From DATBLE01 sp963764565 (GTDB lineage: Bacteria > Actinomycetota > Thermoleophilia > Gaiellales > Gaiellaceae): 64,000 nucleotides of DNA. Both the position numbers and the translations under genes were made by a program. Each line of letters opens with the position of its first letter. The first letter of the stretch is position 1. The DNA lies in assembly GCA_963764565.1 (NCBI GenBank), contig CAVXTD010000021.1, forward strand, positions 62,001-126,000. The letters run 5' to 3'. Positions 1-9,595 of this stretch are shown one piece after another. The notes below the pieces were generated by a model. That model made no database searches, was not told the DNA's origin, and saw nothing but the letters and a program-made list of their open reading frames with translations.

Positions 1-64
1 CCGGCCCGTCCGCGGTGAGCCCCGCGCCACAGCGCTCGCACGCCGCACGCAGCTCGAGCGCCAC
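1..64 (-). CDS. DUF1272-like small zinc-binding protein, N-terminal fragment
   Basis: Reading leftward from a GTG at 62-64, the first 21 codons give a Leu-rich start followed by a CERCG pair of cysteines. This resembles the opening of DUF1272 proteins (small double-CxxC zinc proteins, function unknown). The gene runs off the window. Its start lies 2 bases beyond the lepA stop, so it would be co-transcribed with lepA. Only about 21 residues are visible, so the family call rests on the ELR...CERCG pattern alone. Confidence 0.45.
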   Translation of the reverse strand, partial: MALELRAACERCGAGLTADGP

Positions 65-66
65 GC

Positions 67-1855
<1,789 letters not shown>

Positions 1856-1900
1856 GAACGTGAGCGTAGCGGCGGCGTCAGAGAACCAAGGAGGCGGGAG

Positions 1901-2527
1901 ATGAGCGGATCGAGCTACGAAATTGCACAGATCGCGGGTCTGGAGCGTCCGGACGGCTGGTCGCCGATCCGGCGGGCGCTCGGAGTCGCGGCATTCGGCG
2001 TCAACGCGTGGACGGCGAAGGAGCCGGGCGCGACGATCATCGCCGAGCACGACGAGGTGCCGTCCGGGCACGAGGAGCTCTATCTCGTCGTCGCGGGCCG
2101 TGCCACGTTCACGGTCGACGGTGACGAGTTGGACGCGCCGAGCGGGACGATCGTCTTCGTCCGCGATCCGGCGGCGAAGCGCGGCGCCGTCGCGGCCGAG
2201 GCGGGCACGACGGTGCTTGTGGTCGGCGGGCGAGCGGGCGAGGCATACCGTCCGCGCTCGTGGGAGACGAACGCCGACGTACTCCCCCTCTTCGAGGCCG
2301 GCCGGCACGACGAGGTCAAGCGGATCCTGCTGGACGCGCTGGATCGCTACGACGATCGCGGCGCGCTGCTCTACAACCTCGCCTGCGCGGAAGCCCAACT
2401 CGGAGAGACCGATGCGGCGCTCGACCATCTCGCGGCTGCCGTGAAGGAGCGCCCGGATCTCGCCGCCGGCGCCCGCGACGACGCCGACCTCGATCCGATC
2501 CGCGGCGACCCGCGCTTTCTGGCCTAG
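1901..2527 (+). CDS. Cupin-domain protein with C-terminal TPR-like helices
   Basis: The product is 208 aa, starting at an ATG preceded by a good GGAGGCGGGAG ribosome site. Residues about 30-110 form a cupin (EHDEVPSGHEELYLVVAG, then the second motif region with PSGTIVFV), a small beta-barrel fold often used for metal or ligand binding. Residues about 125-195 form helical TPR-like pairs (LLYNLACAEAQLG). Cupin-TPR proteins of this length are common in actinobacteria and have no assigned reaction. It is divergent from lepA. No catalytic residues beyond the cupin His/Glu can be assigned with confidence. Confidence 0.75.
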   Translation: MSGSSYEIAQIAGLERPDGWSPIRRALGVAAFGVNAWTAKEPGATIIAEHDEVPSGHEELYLVVAGRATFTVDGDELDAPSGTIVFVRDPAAKRGAVAAEAGTTVLVVGGRAGEAYRPRSWETNADVLPLFEAGRHDEVKRILLDALDRYDDRGALLYNLACAEAQLGETDAALDHLAAAVKERPDLAAGARDDADLDPIRGDPRFLA

Positions 2528-2534
2528 CGCCGAT

Positions 2535-2582
2535 CAGGCGTGGCCGACCACGCCAATGTCCTGGTGTCTGACACCGAGACAT
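2535..2582. repeat. Nested palindromic element after the cupin gene
   Basis: Two dyads follow the cupin stop. One is ggcgtgg/ccacgcc with a 4-base loop at about 2537-2554. The other, at 2556-2582, is a nested palindrome with outer arms atgtc/gacat and inner arms ggtgt/acacc. There is no T-run, so a simple intrinsic terminator is not clear. The nested form looks like a short dispersed palindromic repeat. The rest of 2583-2715 shows nothing recognisable. Confidence 0.45.
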
Positions 2583-2715
2583 GGCGGTTTGGCCCCCGAA
2601 GAGTGCCTTTCGATCGCCAGCTCCGGAGGCTCGCGCCACCAGGGCGCGGCGTGCTCGGGGCGGGGCCACTCGTCAACGAGCGGGAGGTGCTCCGTCCTGA
2701 GCAGCAGAAGTCGGC

Positions 2716-3003
2716 CTACCGATGCTCCTCGCGGTGCAGCGGGTAGAAGCGGGGCTCCATCGCAGGCGGGGGGCCGCCGATCGCCTCAGCCATGGCGGCG
2801 CCGAGCCGCGTCTCGGCGAAACGGTGCCAGTCCTCGGGCGTCTCCCAGACATCGAAGATGAAGAGACCGTCGGGCTTCTCGCAGCAGTAGTGCGCGATGA
2901 ACCCTTCGGGCAATGTGTCCGGGCCCCAGCCAACGTTCGCCATCACCTGGTCGTATATCTCCGTCGTCATCCCGGGAATCTCCATGACATATCCGGTGGG
3001 CAT
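2716..3003 (-). CDS. Small dimeric alpha/beta-barrel (ABM-like) protein
   Basis: The product is 95 aa. The ATG at 3001-3003 was chosen because an AAGGAGG ribosome site sits just upstream; the frame stays open far beyond it without coding character. The start MPTGYVMEIPGMTTEIYDQV and the later DVWETPEDWHRFAE pattern resemble the antibiotic biosynthesis monooxygenase / dabb ferredoxin-like fold. Such proteins are small cytosolic monooxygenases or stress proteins. It lies 38 bases downstream of murJ on the same strand. The substrate is unknown. Confidence 0.6.
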   Translation of the reverse strand: MPTGYVMEIPGMTTEIYDQVMANVGWGPDTLPEGFIAHYCCEKPDGLFIFDVWETPEDWHRFAETRLGAAMAEAIGGPPPAMEPRFYPLHREEHR

Positions 3004-3041
3004 CGTTCCTCCTTGCGCTCGAAGTGCCTGCGGGCGGGACG

Positions 3042-4664
3042 CTATCGGCTGCGCGACCGTAGCGACAGCAGCGCCTGGAGCTCGCGAACGCCAAGGACGC
3101 GGCAGGCGCCAAGGTACGCGGCCACTCCACCGCTTAGCGCGAGGCCGAGCGAGACGCACTGCGCGCCGAACGAGCGGCCGAGCGCGTCGTCGAGCGGCCG
3201 CCAGATCCCGTAACAGACACCGGCCAGCACAGCCGAGGCCGCCGTGACCCTGACAACTGCATCGCCCGTCCGGCCGAGCTCGAACCGCCCGAGCCGGCGG
3301 CGGAGCAGGACGAGCAGCGCGGCCGTGCCCGCGATGTTGACGAGCGAGGTCGACAGCGGGATCCCCCAGATCCCGAGCCGGTAGAAGGCGGCGTCGAGAG
3401 CCGCGTTCAGCCCGAGGTTGCCGAGCGCGACCCAGGTCGGGATCCAGGCCGACTGGAGCGAGAAGAAGGCTCGGTTCAGCATCAGCATCGCCCCGTTGAA
3501 CGTGAGGCCGAGCGAGAAGGCGGCGAGCGACGCGGCGACGACATGGGTTTGCGAGGGCGTGAAGCTCCCCCGCTGGTAGACGATCCGCACGATCGGCTCG
3601 GCGAGGACGGCCGAGGCCGCGCCGGCCGGCACGAGCAGGAAGGCGATCTGGCGCAGGCCGCGGAACACGGTCGAGCGGAAGCCGTCCAGGTCTCCGCGCG
3701 TCGCCAGCCGCGCCAGCGTCGGGAACAGCACGGTCGCGACCGCAACCGAGAACATCCCCTGCGGGAAGATGTAGAGGCGGAAGGCGGCGTTGATCGCGCT
3801 CGGCGCCTGAAACTTGTCGATCAGCCGCGCGGCGAAGATCGTGTCGATGAACGCGTTGAAGTTGATCAGCCCGAGTCCGAGCGTGATCGGCACCATCAGC
3901 GTGAAGGTGCGGCGGACGGCCGGGTCGCGCCAGTCGATCACCATCTGTAGGCGGCCGTCGCGCCCCCGCAGCCACGGCACCGGTAAGAGCAGCTGGATCA
4001 CGGTGGCGATCACGATCGAGACCGCGTACACGTAGAGCTTCGCGTCGAGGGTGTGTGCGTGCGGGACGCCGATCGCGAGGCCGGCGATGATCGCCACGTT
4101 CCAGAACACCGGCGTCAGGGCGGGCACGGTGAAGTGCTCGTAGCTGTTCAGGATCCCGACGACGATCCCGGTCAGGCCGAGCAGGAGAACGATCGGAAAG
4201 AGCACGCGCGACAGGCCGACGGCGAGGCCGGAGTAGCCGAAGATCCGCATCACCCAGGGCGCGATCACGATGAAGAGCGCGGTCAGGCCACCGAGTCCGA
4301 GCAGGATCAGCCAGAAGAGGCTGGAGGCGACCCGCCAGGCGCGCTTGCGCTCGCCCTTCTCGAGCAACTCGCTGAAGACGGGAACGAACGCAGAGGAGAG
4401 GGCGGCGTCGGCGACGAGGGCGCGGATCGTGTTCGGGACGAGGAACGCGACCTCGAACGCGTTGATCTGGCCGACGGTGCCGAAGTAGTAGCGGACGACC
4501 GACTCGCGGACGAGGCCGACGACGCGCGAGAGGCCGGTGGCCGCCGCGAAGATCGCGGTCGAGTGGCCGAGCCGGCGGCGGCGCAGCGCCTCGGGGGGCG
4601 CGGGGACGGCGTCGTCCGGCGGCGTGCTCACCGAAAAGAGCATAGGGAGCGTGCCTGCTCGCAC
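3042..4664 (-). CDS. murJ: Lipid II flippase MurJ (MviN family)
   Basis: This integral membrane protein of about 540 aa belongs to the MOP superfamily and flips lipid II across the membrane for peptidoglycan synthesis. It has the MurJ hallmarks: an N-terminal 'TGLSRVVGLVRE' segment, the 'FLVPNTIRALVADAALSSAF' loop with its family arginine, and about 13-14 hydrophobic segments to the end. The given start is a GTG at 4664. An ATG at 4643 or a GTG at 4634 are alternatives and would trim a poorly conserved N-terminus. It is divergent from rpsT, with about 50 bases between. Confidence 0.93.
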   Translation of the reverse strand: MRAGTLPMLFSVSTPPDDAVPAPPEALRRRRLGHSTAIFAAATGLSRVVGLVRESVVRYYFGTVGQINAFEVAFLVPNTIRALVADAALSSAFVPVFSELLEKGERKRAWRVASSLFWLILLGLGGLTALFIVIAPWVMRIFGYSGLAVGLSRVLFPIVLLLGLTGIVVGILNSYEHFTVPALTPVFWNVAIIAGLAIGVPHAHTLDAKLYVYAVSIVIATVIQLLLPVPWLRGRDGRLQMVIDWRDPAVRRTFTLMVPITLGLGLINFNAFIDTIFAARLIDKFQAPSAINAAFRLYIFPQGMFSVAVATVLFPTLARLATRGDLDGFRSTVFRGLRQIAFLLVPAGAASAVLAEPIVRIVYQRGSFTPSQTHVVAASLAAFSLGLTFNGAMLMLNRAFFSLQSAWIPTWVALGNLGLNAALDAAFYRLGIWGIPLSTSLVNIAGTAALLVLLRRRLGRFELGRTGDAVVRVTAASAVLAGVCYGIWRPLDDALGRSFGAQCVSLGLALSGGVAAYLGACRVLGVRELQALLSLRSRSR

Positions 4665-4715
4665 CGGCCTTTGCTACCATCGTCGCGCCCGCCCCGCGGG
4701 CCTTTTTCACGCCTC

Positions 4716-4982
4716 ATGCCGAACATTCAGCAACAGAAGAAGCGCGTCGGAATCGCGGTCCGCCAGCGGAACGAGAACATCCGCTTCCGCTCGACCGTGA
4801 AGACGCTGACCAAGCGGCTCGAGGCGGCGGTCGAGGCCGGAGACGCGGCTGCGATCGCAGAGGAGCATCGCACGCTCGTCCGCTGGGTCGACCGCGCCGC
4901 GACAAAGGGCGCGATCCACGCGAACGCAGCTGCACGCCGCAAGGCACAGGCTGCCAGGCTCGTCGCCGGCAGCAACTCCTGA
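4716..4982 (+). CDS. rpsT: 30S ribosomal protein S20
   Basis: The product is 88 aa, lysine/arginine-rich and fully helical, and binds 16S rRNA in the small subunit. It has the S20 signature MPNIQQQKKRV, 'RFRSTVKTLTKRLEAAV' and the C-terminal 'GAIHANAAARRKAQAARLV'. The length matches the family. In many actinobacteria rpsT sits near holA and lepA. Here all three are within 14 kb but separated by other genes. Confidence 0.96.
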   Translation: MPNIQQQKKRVGIAVRQRNENIRFRSTVKTLTKRLEAAVEAGDAAAIAEEHRTLVRWVDRAATKGAIHANAAARRKAQAARLVAGSNS

Positions 4983-5091
4983 GCCACGTGTGACCAAGGC
5001 GTCCGCTCGCGGCGATCGCCGTTCTGGCGTGCGCGGTCATGGTCGCGGCTACATCACCGGCGGTTAGGCTGCCGCGGGTGGAGCAGGCAAC

Positions 5092-5868
5092 GTGATCGGT
5101 GTCATCGGCGGCTCCGGCTTCTACCGCTTCCTCGACGACGTCGAGGAGGTCGAGCCGGAGACCCCGTACGGCCCGCCCTCGGCTCCGCTCACCCTGGGCC
5201 GGCTCGGGGATGCACAGGTCGCGTTCCTGCCGCGCCACGGTCGCAACCACGAGCTACCGCCTCACGCCATCCCCTACCGCGCCAACATCTGGGCGCTTCG
5301 CGAGGTCGGGGTGCGGCGGATTCTCGGGCCGAACGCCTCCGGCTCGCTGCGCCCAGAGCTCAAGCTCGGCGAGTTCGTGATCTGCGACCAGTTCGTCGAC
5401 CGGACGGCGGGCCGAAGCGACACCTTCTACGACGGCCCCGAGACGACGCACGTCTCGGCCGCCGACCCCTACTGCGCCGATCTCCGTCGTCTCCTCTACG
5501 AGACGGCGGTCGAGCTCGGCATCCCGGCGCGCGACCGCGGCACGGTCGTCACCATTCAGGGGCCGCGCTTCTCGACCCGCGCCGAGTCGCGCTGGTTCCA
5601 TTCGCAGGGCTGGGACGTCGTCAACATGACCGCCTACCCCGAGTGCCACCTCGCCCGCGAGCTCGAGCTCTGCTATGCAAATGTCTCGATGATCACCGAC
5701 TACGACGCCGGGGTCGAGGACGGCGAGCCTGTCAGCCAGGCCGAGGTCGCCCGCGTCTTCGCCGAGAACAACGAGCGCCTGCTGAGGCTCCTGAGCGCCG
5801 TGATTCCGAAGATCGGCCCTCAGCCCGAGGACACCTGCGCAACCGCGCTCCTACACGCCCGCTTCTAG
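5092..5868 (+). CDS. mtnP: S-methyl-5'-thioadenosine phosphorylase
   Basis: The product is 258 aa from a GTG start. It belongs to the nucleoside phosphorylase family MTAP/MTIP, which cleaves methylthioadenosine (a by-product of polyamine synthesis) to adenine and 5-methylthioribose-1-phosphate. The N-terminal phosphate loop GVIGGSGFY, 'LPRHGRNHELPPHAIPYRAN', 'IQGPRFSTRAES' and 'NMTAYPE' are all family motifs. The active-site region has TAYPEC rather than a typical SQPE, which matters for the adenosine/inosine preference and leaves methylthioinosine phosphorylase possible. It is followed 13 bases later by the DsrE-like gene, probably in one operon. Confidence 0.9.
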   Translation: MIGVIGGSGFYRFLDDVEEVEPETPYGPPSAPLTLGRLGDAQVAFLPRHGRNHELPPHAIPYRANIWALREVGVRRILGPNASGSLRPELKLGEFVICDQFVDRTAGRSDTFYDGPETTHVSAADPYCADLRRLLYETAVELGIPARDRGTVVTIQGPRFSTRAESRWFHSQGWDVVNMTAYPECHLARELELCYANVSMITDYDAGVEDGEPVSQAEVARVFAENNERLLRLLSAVIPKIGPQPEDTCATALLHARF

Positions 5869-5881
5869 AGAGGAGAACACC

Positions 5882-6253
5882 GTGCCGAACAACAGCAAGG
5901 TCGTCGTCAATCTCACCACCGGACTGGGAGACGACGCCGAGCGCGTGACTGTCGCCTTCCTCGTCGCAACGGCCGCCGTCGAACAGGGCCACACGGTTGC
6001 GATGTTCCTTACCCAGGACGCCGTCCTCCTCGCACTGGAAGGCACCGCCGAGGGCATCGCGTGCGACGGTTGCCCGCCGCTCGAGCGGCTCTTCGCCCAG
6101 TACGCCGAGGGCGGCGGCGAGCTCCTGGTCTGCCCGATCTGCTTCAACAGCCGCAAGCAGGACGAGACGAAGCTCGTCGCCAACGCCCGACTCGCCGGCG
6201 CCACCCCTCTCTGGGAGTGGATCGGCGAAGGCAGCACCGTTTTCAGCTACTGA
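5882..6253 (+). CDS. DsrE-family protein
   Basis: The product is 123 aa from a GTG start preceded by a GAGAGGAGA ribosome site. The alternating fold and the motif 'ERVTVAFLVATAAVEQGHTVAMFLTQDAV' match DsrE/DsrF-like proteins, which handle sulfur transfer or peroxiredoxin-type chemistry. Cysteines lie in 'ACDGCPP' and 'LLVCPICFNSRKQ', a CPxC arrangement consistent with thiol or metal chemistry. Placement directly after the methylthioadenosine phosphorylase suggests a sulfur-salvage connection, which is inference only. Confidence 0.78.
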   Translation: MPNNSKVVVNLTTGLGDDAERVTVAFLVATAAVEQGHTVAMFLTQDAVLLALEGTAEGIACDGCPPLERLFAQYAEGGGELLVCPICFNSRKQDETKLVANARLAGATPLWEWIGEGSTVFSY

Positions 6254-6271
6254 GCCGTCCGGCCGAGAGGC

Positions 6272-6808
6272 CTACTTGATCTGCCCCCGAACCTCGCCGC
6301 CCGGGTTCTTCGCGGTGTGCACGTTCACGTACGCCGCGCCGGTCTTGATCGCCGCGAGCGTGGCCGCCGAGATCGACGCCGTCCCCGTCTGACCGGATTT
6401 GCAGGGGCCGCACAGGGGAACCAGCACGGGACCCGCGGTGCCGGGCTTGCCCTTGTGGATGTGCGCGGCAACGGCCTTACCCGTGAGGCTGCCGTAGACG
6501 AGCTTCCACGAGGCGGTGTACTTGGTTCCCTGGTGAGTCAGCCAGAGCGCAAACGCGCCGCCCGCCCGACTCGAGGTTCCTTTCGGAGCGGGCACCTCCG
6601 CCTTCGCGTCGATCGCCGCGATGTACAGATTCGAGGCGGTCATCGCCTGCTCGGTGGTGCTCGTCGGATGCTCGGTCGTGCTCTCGCTGGTCGTTGCCGC
6701 CGAGCTCGACGATCCGCCTGACGACGCGAGCGCGGCGACCGCGAGGCCGACGGCGAGCAGTCCGCCGAGACCGACGACCATCAGTGCCTTCGCCAGTGGT
6801 CTGCGCAT
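6272..6808 (-). CDS. Secreted CHRD-domain protein
   Basis: The product is 178 aa. A signal-peptide-like N-terminus (RRPLAKALMVVGLGGLLAVG followed by AALAS) and a Ser/Thr-rich linker precede a C-terminal CHRD domain. That domain shows the typical 'AAHIHKGKPGTAGPVLVPLC' and 'AYVNVHTAKNPGGEVRGQI' features. CHRD domains are extracellular beta-rich modules found in bacteria and in chordin; their bacterial role is unknown. It is convergent with the DsrE-like gene. Confidence 0.85.
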   Translation of the reverse strand: MRRPLAKALMVVGLGGLLAVGLAVAALASSGGSSSSAATTSESTTEHPTSTTEQAMTASNLYIAAIDAKAEVPAPKGTSSRAGGAFALWLTHQGTKYTASWKLVYGSLTGKAVAAHIHKGKPGTAGPVLVPLCGPCKSGQTGTASISAATLAAIKTGAAYVNVHTAKNPGGEVRGQIK

Positions 6809-6884
6809 GTCTGTCTCCTCCTCTAATGAATCGGGTGGCCCCTAATTCTTCCCGTCGCCGGCCGCGCGACTGGCTAACAGGTTC

Positions 6885-8088
6885 TTAAATCTCCGCAGCA
6901 GCGGAGAGCTCGAGCCGCGTCGCAGCGAGCAGGATGGTCAGCGCGGTCTGGCCTTCGGCGAAGCCTCCTGCGCGAGCCCTGGCGACCGCCTCGGCGAAGC
7001 GCATCCGCACCAAGGTGAGCGCCTCTCCCTCCTCGGGCGCGGCCTCGGCGAGCTCGACCCCGCGCGCAAGGAACGCGTCCGAGCGAAGGCTCAGGTGGGC
7101 GCTCGACGAGAAGAACGTGCTCAGGTGATGCCACTCCTCGGCAGCGCCTCCCGTCTCCTCTCGAAGCTCGCGTCGTGCGGCCTCGAGCGGCGTCTCGCCG
7201 TCCGCCACCGATCCGGCCGGCACCTCGAGCGTCCAGTCCCGGACCGGGTGGCGGTACTGGCGCACGAGCAGAAGGTCGTCCTCGGGCGTGACGGCTGCGA
7301 CGAACACGGCGCGCGGGACGGCCAGGTAGCCGTACTCGGTGTCGCCGGCCGGCCCGCGCAGCCGATCGCGAAGCATGAGGCGCCACGGCGACCCGGCGAC
7401 GAGCTCGCTGGAGGAAAGCTCGAGCTCGGGCGGCGCTCCGATGGCGCCGTCGAGCGAGGCGAGCAGCTCGATCGTTCGCGGCGCGTTCAGGGAACCCCGG
7501 TCGCGGGCGACGAAGTCGAGGTCGACGAGCGTGTCGACGTCGCGCCAGCGGGTCAGCTCGACCAGGCTCAGACCCGCCGAGCGGCAGCGCTGCCGCGTGA
7601 CCTCGAGGACGGCGGGCGTCGACCAGGGGATCTCCCGGAAAGGAGCCTGGTGCGGCTCCCGCATCGCGACCAGCCAGTAGCCGCCGTCGAAGGCCGGCCC
7701 GAGCACGACGTCGGCTCCCTCGGCAAGAGCGGCAAACGACTGTCGCAGGGAACCCGGTCGGGATGCCCGGGATGTCCGACGAGACGATCGCTACCGGCCC
7801 CTCGGCCGCGTGCCGTTCGACGGCCAGCCGGAGCGCGTCGGCGAGGCCGGTTCCCTGTTGCGGCTCGAGCGGGATGCCGGGCACGAGCCGGGCGAGCTCC
7901 ACCGCATCGGCCTCCGAGCTGCAGAGGATCCTGACGTCGTCCGTCTCGGAACGGCAGGCATCGACGGTGTCGAGGAGCAGCGCCTCGTGCAGCGCCGCCG
8001 CCTGGGAAGGCGAGAGCGGGGGCACGAGCCTCGTCTTCGACCGGCCGCTCGCGGGCGGCTTGGCGACGATGAGAACTCGGTCAGTCAT
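6885..8088 (-). CDS. TIGR04282-type glycosyltransferase fused to a Nudix hydrolase, frameshifted
   Basis: The N-terminal half (start ATG 8086-8088) is a GT-A-like nucleotidyl/glycosyl transferase of the DUF2064/TIGR04282 group: VLIVAKPPASGRSKTRLVPP, 'VSSDIPG' and 'LGPAFDGGYWLVAM'. The C-terminal half is a Nudix domain with the box G-x5-E-x7-RELREETGG and an ADP-ribose-pyrophosphatase-like context (YRHPVRDWTLEVPAG). Frame breaks once at about 7748-7753, where one extra base in a C/G run separates 'IPTGF' from 'LRQSFAALAEG'. After correction the two domains are in one frame with no stop or start signal between them, so they appear to be a natural fusion. It overlaps the upstream cytochrome gene by 8 bases. 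Confidence 0.8.
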
Positions 8089-8497
8089 TGCGCGCGCCCG
8101 CCGCGATCCAGCGGGCGATCGTCCGGCGCTCGTCGCTGGTCAGGAGGCCGCGCAGCGAGGGGTCGGGTGGGTGGATGAGCAGGTAGGAGAGGTCGGGCCG
8201 GTGCGGGACGACTCGCTCGAAGGCCGGCTTCGTCGCTGCGGAGACGCGGTAGAGATCGTCGTATGAATGGTCCCGGCGAAGATCCAGGTACGGGTAGGCG
8301 ACGGGGTGGCAGGCGACGCACTTGCTGTCGAAGATCGGTTGCACGTCGGTGGAGAAGCGCGGCACGGCGTGGCCGTCGGCATGGCCGCCACCCCGGCTGC
8401 CGAGCAGGATCGCCCCCGCCCCGGCACCGGCACCGACCGCGGCCAGCACCGCCGCCGCGATCAGCGCGCGACGGTGAGGAAGTCGGAGACGTTGCAC
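8081..8497 (-). CDS. Membrane-anchored c-type cytochrome-like protein
   Basis: One N-terminal hydrophobic segment (ALIAAAVLAAVGAGAGAGAI) is followed by an exported domain with a single heme-binding CVACH motif, in the style of planctomycete-type cytochrome c modules ('VQPIFDSKCVACH', later 'LLTSDERRTIARWIAAG'). I chose the GTG at 8497, which leaves a 37-base overlap with the upstream gene; an in-frame start at 8524 is possible. It would be exported and heme-loaded outside the membrane. It is coupled to the glycosyltransferase-Nudix gene downstream. Confidence 0.75.
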   Translation of the reverse strand: MQRLRLPHRRALIAAAVLAAVGAGAGAGAILLGSRGGGHADGHAVPRFSTDVQPIFDSKCVACHPVAYPYLDLRRDHSYDDLYRVSAATKPAFERVVPHRPDLSYLLIHPPDPSLRGLLTSDERRTIARWIAAGARND

Positions 8498-9558
8498 TGA
8501 TGGTCGACCGCCAGGAACACCCACGGGCCGGGGAGCCGCTGCGACATCGTCCTCGTCCAGCGGCCGGGCGCGTTGCCGGCATGGTGCAGCTCGAAGACGC
8601 GGCCCGAGCGAGGGTTGACCGCGAGCGTGTAGTTGCCGTCGAGGCTCGCTCCCCGAACCTGCATCGAGAGCTGCGTAGCGGTCACCTTCGGAGCCGAGAT
8701 CACCGGGTTCGGGATCACGCGGCTCGGCAGGCCGAACTCGATCGTCGCGGTCGCGCCCGCCTTCAGCGCGACGATGCGAGACACGTAGATCGATTTCGGC
8801 GCATAGGCCTTGAGGATGAAGCGCCCGGCCGGTGCGCGGGGGAGCTTGAAGCGACCCTTGGCGTCGGTCTGCGCGACGCGGTAGTGCTCCTCGCCCCCTT
8901 CGAGCGTGTCGCCCTGGAGCAGGAGCGTGACGAGCGCGCCGGCGAGCGGACGGTGCCGCTGGTCGAAGACGGTGCCGCGAATCGTGCCCTTGCCCGACGG
9001 CGCGGTTGCGAGGCTCGTGTTCCCGAGCCCCGTCGGGGGGGAGCCGGGCGTCTTCACCTCCGGGCCGCCCGTCTTGCCGTTGACGTCCTTGGCGCCGCCG
9101 AGGATCCAGTCACGGATCAGGTTGCGGTCGGCCTCGGCGATCGGAGGCTGACCCGGTGGCATCCGGCCGCCGATCGCGGGGATGTCGAAGATCGGCGGAT
9201 TGCCGCCGACCTTGAGGTAAAGGAAGCTCTTGCCTGGATCGCCCGCGACGACGCGATAGAGCGTCGGATCCTCGACCGCCCGGATGCCGACGAGCGCAGC
9301 GTACGACTTGCCGCGCTGAAGGTTCAGCGAGGGGTTGACGCCCGGGTGGCAGGCGGTGCAGCCGTACTTCTCGAACAGCCCCTGGATCCTGGCGTAGGGC
9401 ACCTTCGGCGTTGCCGTCGCGGCCTTCGGGGAGGATCCCCCGTCCCAGCTCGACCAGATCGCCACACCGACGAGAACGCCCGTCACGACCAGGCCGATCG
9501 CGGCGAGCCGTCGTCCACGCATCCGCGCCAGAATCGCCGACCGCAAACGTCCCGTCAA
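8461..9558 (-). CDS. Exported cytochrome-c-like protein with carboxypeptidase-regulatory-like domain
   Basis: The product is 365 aa. An N-terminal membrane anchor (AAIGLVVTGVLVGVAIW) is followed by a heme motif CTACH at residues about 66-70 and a cytochrome-type tail 'ADRNLIRDWILGGAKD'. After that comes a beta-sandwich 'IRGTVFDQRHRPLAGALVTL' typical of carboxypeptidase regulatory-like (transthyretin-like) domains. The C-terminal quarter ('GPWVFLAVDHQCNVSDFLTV') resembles a copper/cupredoxin-like fold but is not assigned. It is paired with the next cytochrome, suggesting an extracytoplasmic redox pair. Confidence 0.75.
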   Translation of the reverse strand: MTGRLRSAILARMRGRRLAAIGLVVTGVLVGVAIWSSWDGGSSPKAATATPKVPYARIQGLFEKYGCTACHPGVNPSLNLQRGKSYAALVGIRAVEDPTLYRVVAGDPGKSFLYLKVGGNPPIFDIPAIGGRMPPGQPPIAEADRNLIRDWILGGAKDVNGKTGGPEVKTPGSPPTGLGNTSLATAPSGKGTIRGTVFDQRHRPLAGALVTLLLQGDTLEGGEEHYRVAQTDAKGRFKLPRAPAGRFILKAYAPKSIYVSRIVALKAGATATIEFGLPSRVIPNPVISAPKVTATQLSMQVRGASLDGNYTLAVNPRSGRVFELHHAGNAPGRWTRTMSQRLPGPWVFLAVDHQCNVSDFLTVAR

Positions 9559-9595
9559 GCGCGGAGTCCTTAAGAGTTCCTTACGGCGACGCGGG

